DNA of 64,000 nt. It comes from Marivita hallyeonensis (lineage in GTDB: Bacteria; Pseudomonadota; Alphaproteobacteria; Rhodobacterales; Rhodobacteraceae). The notes under the pieces were generated by a model. It saw only the letters and a program-made list of their open reading frames with translations. It did not search any database and was not told the DNA's origin. The stretch spans positions 124,001 to 188,000 of the forward strand of contig NZ_FQXC01000004.1 of NCBI RefSeq assembly GCF_900129875.1, written 5' to 3'. Shown one piece after another: positions 44,610 to 53,333 of this stretch. Within the stretch, counting starts at the first letter, position 1. Each line of letters opens with the position of its first letter. Made by a program: the position numbers and the translations under genes.

Positions 44610-45263
44610 ATGCCCGAGGTGATTTTTCCCGGACCAGAAGGCCGCCTCGAAGGCCGCTACCATCCGCAGAAAGAAAGCGATGCGCCCATCGCGATCATTT
44701 TGCACCCGCATCCCCAATTCGGCGGGACGATGAACAACAAGGTGGTCTACAACCTGCACTACGCATTCCACAAAATGGGGTTCACGGTGCTGCGCTTCAA
44801 TTTCCGGGGTGTCGGCCGCAGCCAGGGTGAATACGATCAGGGAGTGGGAGAGCTGTCGGATGCGGCGGCGGCGCTCGACTACCTGCAATCCATGAACAAC
44901 AATTCCAAGCACTGCTGGGTCGCCGGGTTCAGCTTCGGCGCGTGGATCGGCATGCAGCTTCTGATGCGGCGACCAGAGATCACCGGTTTCATCTCGGTCT
45001 CTCCACCGGCGAACATGTACGACTTCTCCTTCCTCGCGCCCTGCCCGTCATCGGGTCTCATCATCAACGGCACCGGGGATCGCGTGGCGCCGCCGGCCGA
45101 CACCACGGCCCTCGTGGCAAAGCTGGCCGAGCAGAAGGGCATCACGGTCACCCATACCGAGATCGAAGGTGCGGACCATTTCTTCAAAGAGCCGCATATG
45201 GACACGATGATCGACCACGTGACCACCTACGTGAAACGCCGCCTGACCGAAAACACGCGCTAA
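44610..45263 (+). CDS. Alpha/beta hydrolase (alpha/beta-fold, COG2945-like)
   Basis: The 217-residue hydrolase has the strand-turn AIILHPHPQFGGTMNN, FNFRGVGRSQGEYDQG, and the nucleophile elbow AGFSFGAWIGM with Ser, then a late His in IEGADHFFKE. This is the COG2945 type, common in proteobacteria, with unknown natural substrate. The ATG at 44610 is preferred; a GTG at 44574 in frame gives 12 more residues. It is divergent from iscR and the ICE-like palindrome, so it may share iron regulation. Confidence 0.85.
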   Translation: MPEVIFPGPEGRLEGRYHPQKESDAPIAIILHPHPQFGGTMNNKVVYNLHYAFHKMGFTVLRFNFRGVGRSQGEYDQGVGELSDAAAALDYLQSMNNNSKHCWVAGFSFGAWIGMQLLMRRPEITGFISVSPPANMYDFSFLAPCPSSGLIINGTGDRVAPPADTTALVAKLAEQKGITVTHTEIEGADHFFKEPHMDTMIDHVTTYVKRRLTENTR

Positions 45264-45275
45264 GAGGTCTGTCCG

Positions 45276-45503
45276 ATGTCCATGGTTGATGAACTGGCGG
45301 AACGCCTGGCCGACGACACGCTCAAGGCCATGAAGCATCTTGATGATGACCGCTTCTTCATGGAAGTCGCGGCAGAACTCGGCGCCGCCTCCACCACCTT
45401 GGAAGAGGCGTTCCTGACGGCGGTCCGTGTCCGCCTCGCCGAGCGTAAGGCGCGGGCCTTTATCAAGGGCCGGATCGACGGAACGATCAAGAAACCGGGC
45501 TGA
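45276..45503 (+). CDS. Small acidic-basic helical protein, unknown function
   Basis: The 75-residue protein, 12 bases after the hydrolase stop on the same strand, is probably co-transcribed. It is predicted all-helical (VDELAERLADDTLKAMKHLD, FFMEVAAELGAASTTLEEAF, VRVRLAERKARAFIKGRID), with no signal peptide or membrane segment. No family recognised with confidence. It converges on the DUF1801 gene with 3 bases between the stops. Confidence 0.7.
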   Translation: MSMVDELAERLADDTLKAMKHLDDDRFFMEVAAELGAASTTLEEAFLTAVRVRLAERKARAFIKGRIDGTIKKPG

Positions 45504-45506
45504 CGC

Positions 45507-45935
45507 TCAGGTCGGCTGCACCGGCCATCTTTTTCCCAGATCCGTTAACCCCGCCCGGACAATCCTGCGCAGCACGTCCAGATCGATCTTCGACAGGCGA
45601 CCGACATAAAGGCACGACGCGCCGGTCTTGTGCGGGCCGAGATCTTTCAGCAGTTCCGAATAGTCCTGGTACCCCGGCATGATGTAGATCGACATGTTGG
45701 CCTTGCGCGGTGAAAACCCGGTCGCCAGGAAATCGCCCTCGCGACCGGACGCGTAGACATAATGGTACTGTCCATATCCGATTATCGACGGCCCCCACAT
45801 GCGCGGCTGGAACCCGGTTTCGTCGCGAAACAGCTGATCCAGCACCCGCGCATCCTCGCGGCGCCCCGCATGGGTGACGCTGTCAATGAACGCCTCGACC
45901 GAGGCATCTGTCATGGCCGTGACATTGGACGACAT
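45507..45935 (-). CDS. DUF1801 domain protein
   Basis: The 142-residue protein has EAFIDSVTHAGRREDARVLD, FQPRMWGPSIIGYGQYHY, GFSPRKANMSIYIMPG and GASCLYVGRLSKIDLDVLRR, all typical for DUF1801 (YdhG-like). Function is unknown; some members are linked to iron or lyase-like folds without biochemical proof. AGGAG lies 7 bases before the ATG at 45935; the frame to 46115 is antisense to the HD gene and rejected. Confidence 0.88.
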   Translation of the reverse strand: MSSNVTAMTDASVEAFIDSVTHAGRREDARVLDQLFRDETGFQPRMWGPSIIGYGQYHYVYASGREGDFLATGFSPRKANMSIYIMPGYQDYSELLKDLGPHKTGASCLYVGRLSKIDLDVLRRIVRAGLTDLGKRWPVQPT

Positions 45936-45997
45936 GGCACATCTCCTGTTACATCCCCATACCGGTAGCACACCTGACCCAAGCAGCGGAGGACGGC

Positions 45998-46576
45998 ATG
46001 TCGCGTCTCGACAAACAAATCGCATTTCTGACCGAGGCGGATCGCCTGAAGACCGTCCTGCGCGCCACGACCCTCTGCGACGGATCGCGGATCGAAAACA
46101 GTGCGGAGCATTCATGGCACATCGCGCTTTACGCCATGGTGCTGGCTGAGCATGCCGAAGAAGACGTGGACGTCTTGAAGATCCTGAAAATGCTTCTGCT
46201 GCACGATCTCGTTGAAATCGACGCAGGCGACGCTCCGGTCTTCGGCGATCACGACGAAGAGGCGCTGGCGGCTAAAGAGGCTGCTGCCGCCGAGCGCATT
46301 TTTGGTTTGCTCCCGGACGATCAGGCCAAAACCTTCCGCGCAATCTGGGAAGAGTTCGAGGCCAACGAAACTCCGGAAGCGGAATTCGCCAAGTCCATCG
46401 ACCGGTTGCAGCCGCCGATCCAGAACCTGCAATCGGGTGGCGGGTCCTGGACGCAGTTCGACGTCACCCTGTCGCGGTTCGAAGCGCATATCGGACCAAA
46501 GATCAATCGCGGGGCGCCCGGCATCTGGGAGTGGCTTCGCCCGCAGGTCGCGGCCTTCTTCAACGCCAGGCTCTAG
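45998..46576 (+). CDS. HD domain hydrolase (YfbR/HDDC2-like 5'-nucleotidase)
   Basis: The 192-residue HD-domain protein has the metal ligands in ENSAEHSWHIALYAM, LLLHDLVEIDAGD and SIDRLQPPIQN, matching the YfbR/HDDC2 group that hydrolyses 5'-deoxynucleotides. GGAGG precedes the start. It is divergent from the DUF1801 gene with a 62-base gap. The SDR gene follows 49 bases after its stop. Confidence 0.88.
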   Translation: MSRLDKQIAFLTEADRLKTVLRATTLCDGSRIENSAEHSWHIALYAMVLAEHAEEDVDVLKILKMLLLHDLVEIDAGDAPVFGDHDEEALAAKEAAAAERIFGLLPDDQAKTFRAIWEEFEANETPEAEFAKSIDRLQPPIQNLQSGGGSWTQFDVTLSRFEAHIGPKINRGAPGIWEWLRPQVAAFFNARL

Positions 46577-46625
46577 ACAGCGCTTTCCCCTCGCCCTGCC
46601 CGAAGCGATGGCCTACGGTGGACGC

Positions 46626-47369
46626 ATGGACTCCGCCCCGTCGCAACGCACGCTTCTGCTTACCGGTGCCAGCCGTGGCATCGGCCATGCGACCGTCAAG
46701 AAATTTGCAGCTGAAGGCTGGCGCGTCATCAGCTGCTCGCGCCAGGCGTTTGCGCCCGAGTGTCCGTGGCCCGGCGGGGAACGCAATCACATCCAGGTTG
46801 ATCTGAGTGACCCGCAACAAACGATGACAGCGGTGGAGACCGTGAAGGAACGGCTGGACGGAGGTCGCCTGGACGCGCTGGTCAACAACGCAGGTATTTC
46901 GCCGAAAGCGCCGAACGGCGAACGGCTCAGCACGCTCGACACCGACCTGCGCGACTGGGGTAAGGTGTTTCACGTCAATTTCTTTGCCTCGGTTGTTCTG
47001 GGCCGCGGTCTTCGGGATGAATTGGCGAAGGCACAAGGCGCCATCGTCAATGTCACCTCGATCGCCGGATCACGGGTGCATCCGTTTGCCGGTGCGGCTT
47101 ACGCGACCTCCAAGGCCGCCCTCGCGGCACTAACGCGGGAAATGGCGCATGATTTCGGACCGTTGGGCGTGCGCGTGAATGCCATCGCACCCGGCGAAGT
47201 GGAAACGAGCATTCTGAGCGAAGGCACCGACAAGATCGTCGAAAAGTTGCCCATGCGGCGCTTGGGTCAACCGAACGAAGTGGCGGATGTGATCTATTTC
47301 TTGTGCTCACACCCAAGCGCATATGTGTCCGGCACAGAGATCGAAGTGAATGGCGGTCAGCACGTCTAG
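46626..47369 (+). CDS. SDR family oxidoreductase
   Basis: The 247-residue Rossmann enzyme has TGASRGIGHA near residue 13, LVNNAGISP, the catalytic Ser in VTSIAGSR and Tyr-x-x-x-Lys in YATSKAALA, then GEVETSILSEG and GGQHV at the end. The ATG at 46626 is used; an in-frame ATG at 46608 is also possible. The long upstream frame starting at 46212 overlaps the HD gene and is rejected. The substrate is unknown. A nested palindrome follows the stop. Confidence 0.88.
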   Translation: MDSAPSQRTLLLTGASRGIGHATVKKFAAEGWRVISCSRQAFAPECPWPGGERNHIQVDLSDPQQTMTAVETVKERLDGGRLDALVNNAGISPKAPNGERLSTLDTDLRDWGKVFHVNFFASVVLGRGLRDELAKAQGAIVNVTSIAGSRVHPFAGAAYATSKAALAALTREMAHDFGPLGVRVNAIAPGEVETSILSEGTDKIVEKLPMRRLGQPNEVADVIYFLCSHPSAYVSGTEIEVNGGQHV

Positions 47370-47377
47370 CGTTTCAC

Positions 47378-47441
47378 AAAATTTACTAGCGGGCCCCCAG
47401 AATCTTCGTACGAAGATTCTGCAGCGCGACCAGTAAATTTT
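47378..47441. repeat. Nested perfect palindrome between convergent genes
   Basis: Outer arms AAAATTTACT (47378-47387) and AGTAAATTTT (47432-47441) enclose an uninterrupted 22-base palindrome at 47399-47420, made of AGAATCTTCGT and its reverse complement. Two GC-rich spacers of 11 bases separate them. It lies between the SDR and lpdA stops and could act as a bidirectional terminator, but the layout is more elaborate than usual terminators. Confidence 0.75.
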
Positions 47442-47476
47442 AAATTGACGCGGGTTGGCCCGAGCTACGGCCAAAC

Positions 47477-48868
47477 TCAATAATGGATCGCCCGCCCCCA
47501 GGCATCGAGCACCGCCTCGTGCATCATCTCTGACAAGGTCGGGTGCGGAAACACTGTCTGCATCAGATCTTCCTCGGTCGTCTCCAACTGCCGACCGACG
47601 ACATAACCTTGAATGAGCTCCGTCACCTCGGCCCCCACCATATGCGCGCCCAGCAAAGCGCCGGTTTTCGCGTCGAATACCGTCTTCACAAGACCTTCCG
47701 GCTCGCCCAGGGCGATCGCCTTGCCGTTCCCGATGAAGGGGAACCGCCCGACCTTCACGTCGTAGCCTTGTTCTTTCGCCTGCGCTTCGGTCAGACCGAC
47801 GCTGGCGACCTGCGGCAGGCAATAAGTGCAGCCCGCAATGCTGTCGGCGTCCACGGCATGCGGATGGCCGCCCGCGATCAGCTCGGCCACCATGACACCT
47901 TCGTGGCTCGCTTTGTGCGCCAGCCACGGAGCACCGGCGATATCGCCAATTGCGTACAGCCCATCGACACCGGTCCGGCAGCGCACGTCGGTCACGACAT
48001 GGGTGCGATCCACGTTCACACCCAAAGCCTCCAGCCCCAGCCCTTCGGTATTGCCGACAATCCCGACAGCGGAAATCACGGTGTCGAATTCTTCCTTCGT
48101 CACCTTACCAGCTGCTTCGATATGTGCCGTGACCTTGCCCTTGCCACGATCAAGCTGCTTGACCATGGCCTTCTCGCGGATCGTCATGCCTTGCTTTTCA
48201 AACTGTTTCTTGGCGAACGTGCTGATCTCGGCATCTTCGACCGGCAGGATGCGATCCATGACCTCGACCACGGTCGTCTCGGATCCGAGTGCGTTGTAAA
48301 AGCTTGCGAATTCGATGCCGATGGCGCCGGAACCGATCACCAAAAGTTTCTTGGGCATGCGTTTTGGCACAAGCGCGTGTTTGTAGGTCCAGACCAGATC
48401 GCCATCCGCTTCCAGCCCGGGCAACTCGCGCGCGCGGGCGCCAGTGGCGAGGACGATGTTGTTGGACGTCAATTCCTCGGTGCCGTTTTCGGTTTTCACG
48501 GACACCTTGCCCTTGGCAGGCAGCGTCGCTTCGCCCATCAGGACGGCGACCTTGTTCTTCTTCAGAAGGTGCCCGACCCCCGAGTTCAGCTGTTTCGCGA
48601 TGGCGCGCGAGCGTTTCACGACAGCGTCGAGGTCATAGCCGATCCCCTCGGCCTTCAACCCGAACTCCTTGGCGCGGTGCATGAGGTGAAACACTTCGGA
48701 GGTGCGCAGCATCGCCTTGGTGGGAATGCATCCCCAGTTGAGGCAGATGCCACCCAAATGCTCGCGCTCGACGATGGCAACCTTCAAGCCCAGCTGCGCG
48801 CCACGGATGGCGGCCACGTAACCGCCCGGGCCTGCGCCGATCACGATCATGTCGAAGCTTTTGCTCAT
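47477..48868 (-). CDS. lpdA: Dihydrolipoyl dehydrogenase
   Basis: The 463-residue flavoprotein has the FAD motif GAGPGGYVAA, the redox pair Cys42/Cys47 in GGICLNWGCIPTK, the NAD motif GSGAIGIEFAS and the C-terminal HPTLSEMMHEAVLDA with the catalytic His. It reoxidises lipoyl groups of 2-oxo acid dehydrogenases or the glycine cleavage system. No E1 or E2 gene is nearby, so the partner complex is unresolved. The start ATG at 48868 has GGAGAG upstream; a longer frame to 48886 is not needed. Confidence 0.94.
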   Translation of the reverse strand: MSKSFDMIVIGAGPGGYVAAIRGAQLGLKVAIVEREHLGGICLNWGCIPTKAMLRTSEVFHLMHRAKEFGLKAEGIGYDLDAVVKRSRAIAKQLNSGVGHLLKKNKVAVLMGEATLPAKGKVSVKTENGTEELTSNNIVLATGARARELPGLEADGDLVWTYKHALVPKRMPKKLLVIGSGAIGIEFASFYNALGSETTVVEVMDRILPVEDAEISTFAKKQFEKQGMTIREKAMVKQLDRGKGKVTAHIEAAGKVTKEEFDTVISAVGIVGNTEGLGLEALGVNVDRTHVVTDVRCRTGVDGLYAIGDIAGAPWLAHKASHEGVMVAELIAGGHPHAVDADSIAGCTYCLPQVASVGLTEAQAKEQGYDVKVGRFPFIGNGKAIALGEPEGLVKTVFDAKTGALLGAHMVGAEVTELIQGYVVGRQLETTEEDLMQTVFPHPTLSEMMHEAVLDAWGRAIHY

Positions 48869-48969
48869 CGCCCACTCTCCTCCCAAAGGGTCTGCTGTCG
48901 CGTGAGCCTAGGCGAAAGGCAATTGGCCGACAATGGGATCCGCGCGGATGGGTCCGAAACGGACCTTAT

Positions 48970-48985
48970 GTTTCGCGCGCGAAAC
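48970..48985. promoter_or_regulatory. Perfect 16-base palindrome upstream of lpdA
   Basis: GTTTCGCGCGCGAAAC, a perfect palindrome about 100 bases upstream of the lpdA start, within the 165-base gap after holC. It could be an operator for a dimeric regulator; the rest of the gap shows no gene. No regulator is identified. Confidence 0.45.
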
Positions 48986-49033
48986 AATGGGTCAGCGCCA
49001 CTGCCCCTTTAACCAATTGTTTAGAAACCGACT

Positions 49034-49492
49034 TCAGGCCTCCGCCTTCTTCTCCCAGCGACCTGACTCTTCGGACCAGTACTGCGCCGAACAGCCTGCG
49101 CCGGTCAGGTTGCGCCATTGCGTCCGCGCGACTTCGACCGCCGCCGGATCATTGCCGTCGAAAAGCACGCACACCCGGTCAAGTGCGTTCACGTCGTCCG
49201 CTTCCACTTCTGCACCGTCGACCGTCATCAGGCACTGCGGATCGTTTGCCGCCGCGTGCTCCGTGGTCAGAAGGACCGGCTGCATCGCGTCGTGCGGACC
49301 GCCCGCCAACCCGTGTGGCAGGAACCCCTCTTCGGGACCGAGCCAGAGTTTCTGGTCCAGCCATTCCATCCGCGCGGCGTCGGTGCCGCGCACCGCCACG
49401 CGCCAACCGACGTCGAGCGCCTTGCCCAAAAGCATAGGCAACGTGGCCTCAAGCGGCTTGTTGGTCAGGTGATAGAAATAGGCCGCGCCCAT
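49034..49492 (-). CDS. holC: DNA polymerase III subunit chi
   Basis: The 152-residue protein has the chi signature AAYFYHLTNKPLEATLPMLL and TEWLDQKLWLGPEEGFLPHG-like central part (MEWLDQKLWLGPEEGFLPHG here), followed by VLFDGNDPAAVEVARTQW. Chi links the clamp loader to SSB during replication. It starts 5 bases after the pepA stop and is probably co-transcribed with it, a gene order often conserved in proteobacteria. Confidence 0.92.
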   Translation of the reverse strand: MGAAYFYHLTNKPLEATLPMLLGKALDVGWRVAVRGTDAARMEWLDQKLWLGPEEGFLPHGLAGGPHDAMQPVLLTTEHAAANDPQCLMTVDGAEVEADDVNALDRVCVLFDGNDPAAVEVARTQWRNLTGAGCSAQYWSEESGRWEKKAEA

Positions 49493-49497
49493 AGAGG

Positions 49498-50973
49498 TCA
49501 GTCCTTTGACTCGAACCCATCGGCAATCAGCCGGTCAAGCGCCCGCACACCCCAGCCTGTCGCACCTTTCGGCGACAGCTCAAGATCACGCGATACATGA
49601 GCAACGCCCGCGATGTCCAAGTGAATCCACGGCAAATCGTCTTTGACAAATCGCTTCAGGAACATCGCAGCGGTCACAGAGCCGGCTGGACGGCCGCCCA
49701 CGTTCTTCATGTCCGCGACCGGCGATTTCAGCATGTCGTCATAGGATTTGCCCAACGGCATCCGCCATGCCCCTTCCTGTTCCGCCTCAGCTGCCTTGAG
49801 AAAGGCGTCGGCCAGTGTTTCATCGTTCGAATACACGGCGGCGTTTTCGTAGCCGAGTGCCACAATGCAGGCACCGGTGAGCGTCGCGAGGTCGATCATC
49901 GCGGCAGGCTTTTCGGTTTCCTGTGCGTGCCACATCACATCGCAGAGCACGAGACGCCCTTCGGCGTCGGTGTTCACCACTTCGATCGTGTCGCCCTTCA
50001 TGGAGGTCACAACGTCCCCCGGGCGCACGGCGGCCCCTGAGGGCATGTTTTCGACAAGTCCCACCATGCCGACCACGTTGGCATTGGCTTTGCGTTTGGC
50101 GATGGCGTGCATCACCCCGGCCACCACGCCCGCGCCGCCCATGTCCATGGTCATGTCTTCCATGCCCGCCGCGGGCTTGAGAGAAATGCCGCCGGTGTCG
50201 AACACCACGCCCTTGCCGATCAGGGCCAACGGCGCGTCGCCCTTCTTTCCGCCTTTCCAGCGCATGATGACCACCTTGGACGGGCTTTCGGACCCCTGCC
50301 CGACGCACAGCAGCGCGCGCATACCCAGCTTTTCGAGCGCTTTCTCCTCAAGGACTTCAACCTCGACCCCAAGCGCGCTGAGCGCCTCAAGTCGGTTGGC
50401 GAATTCCGTAGTGGTCAGCACATTGGCAGGCTCGTTCACCAGATCGCGTGTAAGGTGTACCCCCTCGGCGACGGCGAGGCGCGGCGCCGCTGCGGCATCG
50501 GCCTCTTCCGGTTTGGCGCACATAAAAGTCGCCACACCCAAGAGTTCGCCTTTTTCGGTCTTGTGGGCGTCGAAGCCGTAGCTGCGCAACGTGAGCCCGA
50601 GCGCGATCTCTTCGCACCGTTTTGTGCCCTCGATGAGAACTGTCGTTTCTGCAGGTCCGGCCACCACCGCCAGGCTGGCCCCGGCCTTGCGCGCCAGTTC
50701 CGGGGTTGGACGACGCGGCAGTTTCACGAGGTCGACCGCCTTCGCCTCAAGTCCGGCAGGCCAGTTGAGCGACATGACTTTGCCTTCGCCCAGCTTTTCC
50801 CACGCCTCGGACGCGGTTGCGCGGGCCAGCGCGCCCTTGGTCAGCCGGTTCAGGCGCCGCGCGCCTGCGCTGAGTTTGAGATCGGGGGTGATGAATACCG
50901 CGATCCGACCTTGTGCCTTGGGCAATGCGTCCAGATCGACAGCCGTGAAAGCCACTGCGCGAAGTTCTGCCAT
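49498..50973 (-). CDS. pepA: Leucyl aminopeptidase (M17)
   Basis: The 491-residue M17 peptidase has the metal-binding core LIGKGVVFDTGGISLKPAAG and NTDAEGRLVLCD, which carry the Lys/Asp/Glu and Arg residues of the two-zinc site, plus VTAAMFLKRFV near the end. It releases N-terminal amino acids; E. coli PepA also binds DNA for plasmid recombination. It is first of pepA-holC and diverges from lptF with a 132-base gap. Confidence 0.95.
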   Translation of the reverse strand: MAELRAVAFTAVDLDALPKAQGRIAVFITPDLKLSAGARRLNRLTKGALARATASEAWEKLGEGKVMSLNWPAGLEAKAVDLVKLPRRPTPELARKAGASLAVVAGPAETTVLIEGTKRCEEIALGLTLRSYGFDAHKTEKGELLGVATFMCAKPEEADAAAAPRLAVAEGVHLTRDLVNEPANVLTTTEFANRLEALSALGVEVEVLEEKALEKLGMRALLCVGQGSESPSKVVIMRWKGGKKGDAPLALIGKGVVFDTGGISLKPAAGMEDMTMDMGGAGVVAGVMHAIAKRKANANVVGMVGLVENMPSGAAVRPGDVVTSMKGDTIEVVNTDAEGRLVLCDVMWHAQETEKPAAMIDLATLTGACIVALGYENAAVYSNDETLADAFLKAAEAEQEGAWRMPLGKSYDDMLKSPVADMKNVGGRPAGSVTAAMFLKRFVKDDLPWIHLDIAGVAHVSRDLELSPKGATGWGVRALDRLIADGFESKD

Positions 50974-51105
50974 GTTCCGCTCCGTTTCCCTGTTTCATCA
51001 TAGGGGTAGCGCCGGTGCGCGCGGTTGACCAGAGGCGGGTTTTCCCGCAAACCCTAGGGTGTGAGGCGACGTCGCCCACCTTATGTCGTGTGAAGGGGTC
51101 ATCGC

Positions 51106-52242
51106 GTGCCAAGATTCGACAGATACATGCTGTCGCAACTCATGGTCCTGTTTGGATTCTTCGCACTTGTGCTGGTGGCCGTCTACTGGGTGAACCGCGC
51201 GGTGGTCCTGTTTGACCGGTTGATCGCGGACGGGCATTCGGCGGCGGTCTTTCTTGAGTTTTCCGCCCTCAGCCTGCCCGGTGTGATCGCGCTTGTCATG
51301 CCGATGGCGTCGTTTGCCGCTGCGGTCTATGTGACCAACCGGTTGATGGGCGACTCGGAACTGACCGTGGTGCAGGCCACCGGGTACAGCCCGTGGCGTC
51401 TCGCGCGGCCGGTTCTGATCTTCGGTGTGCTGGTCGCTGTGATGATGTCGGTTCTCACGCATTTTCTTGTTCCCGCCTCCATCGCGCAGTTGAAGCAGCG
51501 CGAGGTGGATATCTCGGGCTCGGTCAGCGCACGGCTGTTGCGCGAAGGTACGTTTCTGCATCCCGGCCCCGGAGTGACGTTCTTTATCCGCGAGATCACG
51601 CCGGAGGGCGAGTTGCGCGACGTATTCCTGTCGGACCGCCGCCAGGACGACCGCGAGGTCACGTACACGGCGGAACGCGCCTATGTGGTGCAGGCCGAGG
51701 AAGGACCGAGGCTGGTGATGATCAGCGGTCTTGCGCAGACCCTGCGGCCGGAGACCGGGCGTCTGTCGACCACGATCTTCGAGAACTTCACCTACGACAT
51801 CAGCAACATGATTGTTCAGAACCAGAACCTGAACCTGCGCCCGCGGCACCTTGCCACCATGGACCTGATCACCCGGCCGCAAGAGATGGCGGACCTTACC
51901 CGAACGACAGTGGCGCGGATCAATGAGGAATTGCACGGCCGCTTTCAGCAAGCCGTGCTTGGATTGGTGGCGGCCTTGATCGGGTTTTCTACGCTTTTGA
52001 CCGGAAGCTTCAGCCGGTTCGGTGTGGGGCGTCAGATCGTGGTCGCGATCTTTTTCCTGGTCGTCGTCAAACTTGTCGAAAGCGCGGTCACGGAACCCAC
52101 TCGCAGCAATGCGATGTTGTGGCCGCTGGTGTATCTCCCCTCCGTCGTTGGCCTTGCCATCACCTGGGTTGTCCTGCACATCGCCGCGCGGCCGTTCCGG
52201 CAACCGCGCAGTGCCGCAGAGCCGGTGGAGGGGGCGACATGA
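51106..52242 (+). CDS. lptF: LPS export ABC transporter permease LptF
   Basis: The 378-residue inner-membrane permease has FDRYMLSQLMVLFGFFALVL (first helix), MADLTRTTVARINEELHGRF late in the protein, and three C-terminal helices. The periplasmic jellyroll lies between. LptB2FG extracts LPS from the inner membrane. The start is GTG at 51106, and the stop overlaps the lptG start (ATGA). It begins the operon lptF-lptG-lptD-surA-pdxA-rsmA. Confidence 0.93.
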   Translation: MPRFDRYMLSQLMVLFGFFALVLVAVYWVNRAVVLFDRLIADGHSAAVFLEFSALSLPGVIALVMPMASFAAAVYVTNRLMGDSELTVVQATGYSPWRLARPVLIFGVLVAVMMSVLTHFLVPASIAQLKQREVDISGSVSARLLREGTFLHPGPGVTFFIREITPEGELRDVFLSDRRQDDREVTYTAERAYVVQAEEGPRLVMISGLAQTLRPETGRLSTTIFENFTYDISNMIVQNQNLNLRPRHLATMDLITRPQEMADLTRTTVARINEELHGRFQQAVLGLVAALIGFSTLLTGSFSRFGVGRQIVVAIFFLVVVKLVESAVTEPTRSNAMLWPLVYLPSVVGLAITWVVLHIAARPFRQPRSAAEPVEGAT

Positions 52243-53333
52243 CCCTGCACCTTTACTTTGCGCGGCGCTTTCTTTGGACGTTTCTCGGCATCTTTGGCGT
52301 GTTCTTCCTGTTCCAGATGCTGCTCGACCTCGTTGAGCAAATCCGGCGCTTGGACAGTTCGGTGAGCTTCGGGGAGGTGATGAAGCTGACGCTGCTGAAC
52401 ACGCCGGAGGGTATGTATCAGATCCTGCCGCTGGTGATGATCCTATCCTCCATCGCGCTTTTCGTGTCGCTGGCCCGTTCGTCCGAGCTTGTGGTGACGC
52501 GCGCGGCGGGACGATCCGGTTTGATCGCGCTGGTGGGACCCTTGGCGGTGGCGGCGATCATCGGCGGGCTGGCGGTCGGCATGGGCAACCCGATTGTTGC
52601 TGCGACCTCCAAGGCTTATTCCGATTTGCGCGAGACCTACCGCACGGGCGGCGCATCAGCTTTGTCCATCGGCGCGGAAGGATTATGGCTTCGTCAATCC
52701 GATCCGCGCGGCCAGACGGTGATCCGGGCGGCCCGGGCCAATCCAAACGGCACTGTGCTCTATGACGTGATGTTCGTGGCCTACGCCGAAGGCGGCGGAC
52801 CGATCCGGCGGATCGAGGCGGCGGAAGCCGCGCTGCGTAACGGCGCATGGACGCTGAAAGACGCCAAGGTCTGGCCGTTGGTTGCCGGGATCAATCCCGA
52901 AACCAACGCGGCGGCGCATGACGAACTGATCGTGTCCTCGACCCTCACCGAAGAAAGCATCCGCGACCGCTTTGGCCGACCCTCGGCGATTTCGGTCTGG
53001 GAACTGAGCGGCTTCATCACCGATCTTGAAGATGCCGGGTTTTCCGCCCGACGGCACGAGGTCTGGTTACAGATGGAACTCGCGCGTCCGGTGTTCCTGA
53101 TGTCGATGGTGCTTATCGGTGCGGCCTTCACCATGCGGCACAGTCGGATGGGCGGCACGGGTGTCGCGGTTCTGTCGGCGGTGCTTTTGGGATTCTCGCT
53201 TTATTACGTGCGCAACTTCGCGCAGATCCTCGGCGAGAACGGGCAGTTGAATGCGTTGGCGGCGGCGTGGGTGCCGCCTTTGGCGTCGGTGCTTCTGGCG
53301 CTCGGTCTCATCCTGCACCGGGAGGACGGGTAG
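52239..53333 (+). CDS. lptG: LPS export ABC transporter permease LptG
   Basis: The 364-residue permease is paired with LptF. It has YFARRFLWTFLGIFGVFFLF at the N-terminus, ELVVTRAAGRSGLIALVG, and LPDT-like periplasmic domain sequences, with C-terminal helices VFLMSMVLIGAAFTMRHSRM. The ATG at 52239 overlaps the lptF stop by 4 bases; a frame from 52119 is antiphase and rejected. The stop shares one base with the GTG of lptD. Confidence 0.93.
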   Translation: MTLHLYFARRFLWTFLGIFGVFFLFQMLLDLVEQIRRLDSSVSFGEVMKLTLLNTPEGMYQILPLVMILSSIALFVSLARSSELVVTRAAGRSGLIALVGPLAVAAIIGGLAVGMGNPIVAATSKAYSDLRETYRTGGASALSIGAEGLWLRQSDPRGQTVIRAARANPNGTVLYDVMFVAYAEGGGPIRRIEAAEAALRNGAWTLKDAKVWPLVAGINPETNAAAHDELIVSSTLTEESIRDRFGRPSAISVWELSGFITDLEDAGFSARRHEVWLQMELARPVFLMSMVLIGAAFTMRHSRMGGTGVAVLSAVLLGFSLYYVRNFAQILGENGQLNALAAAWVPPLASVLLALGLILHREDG

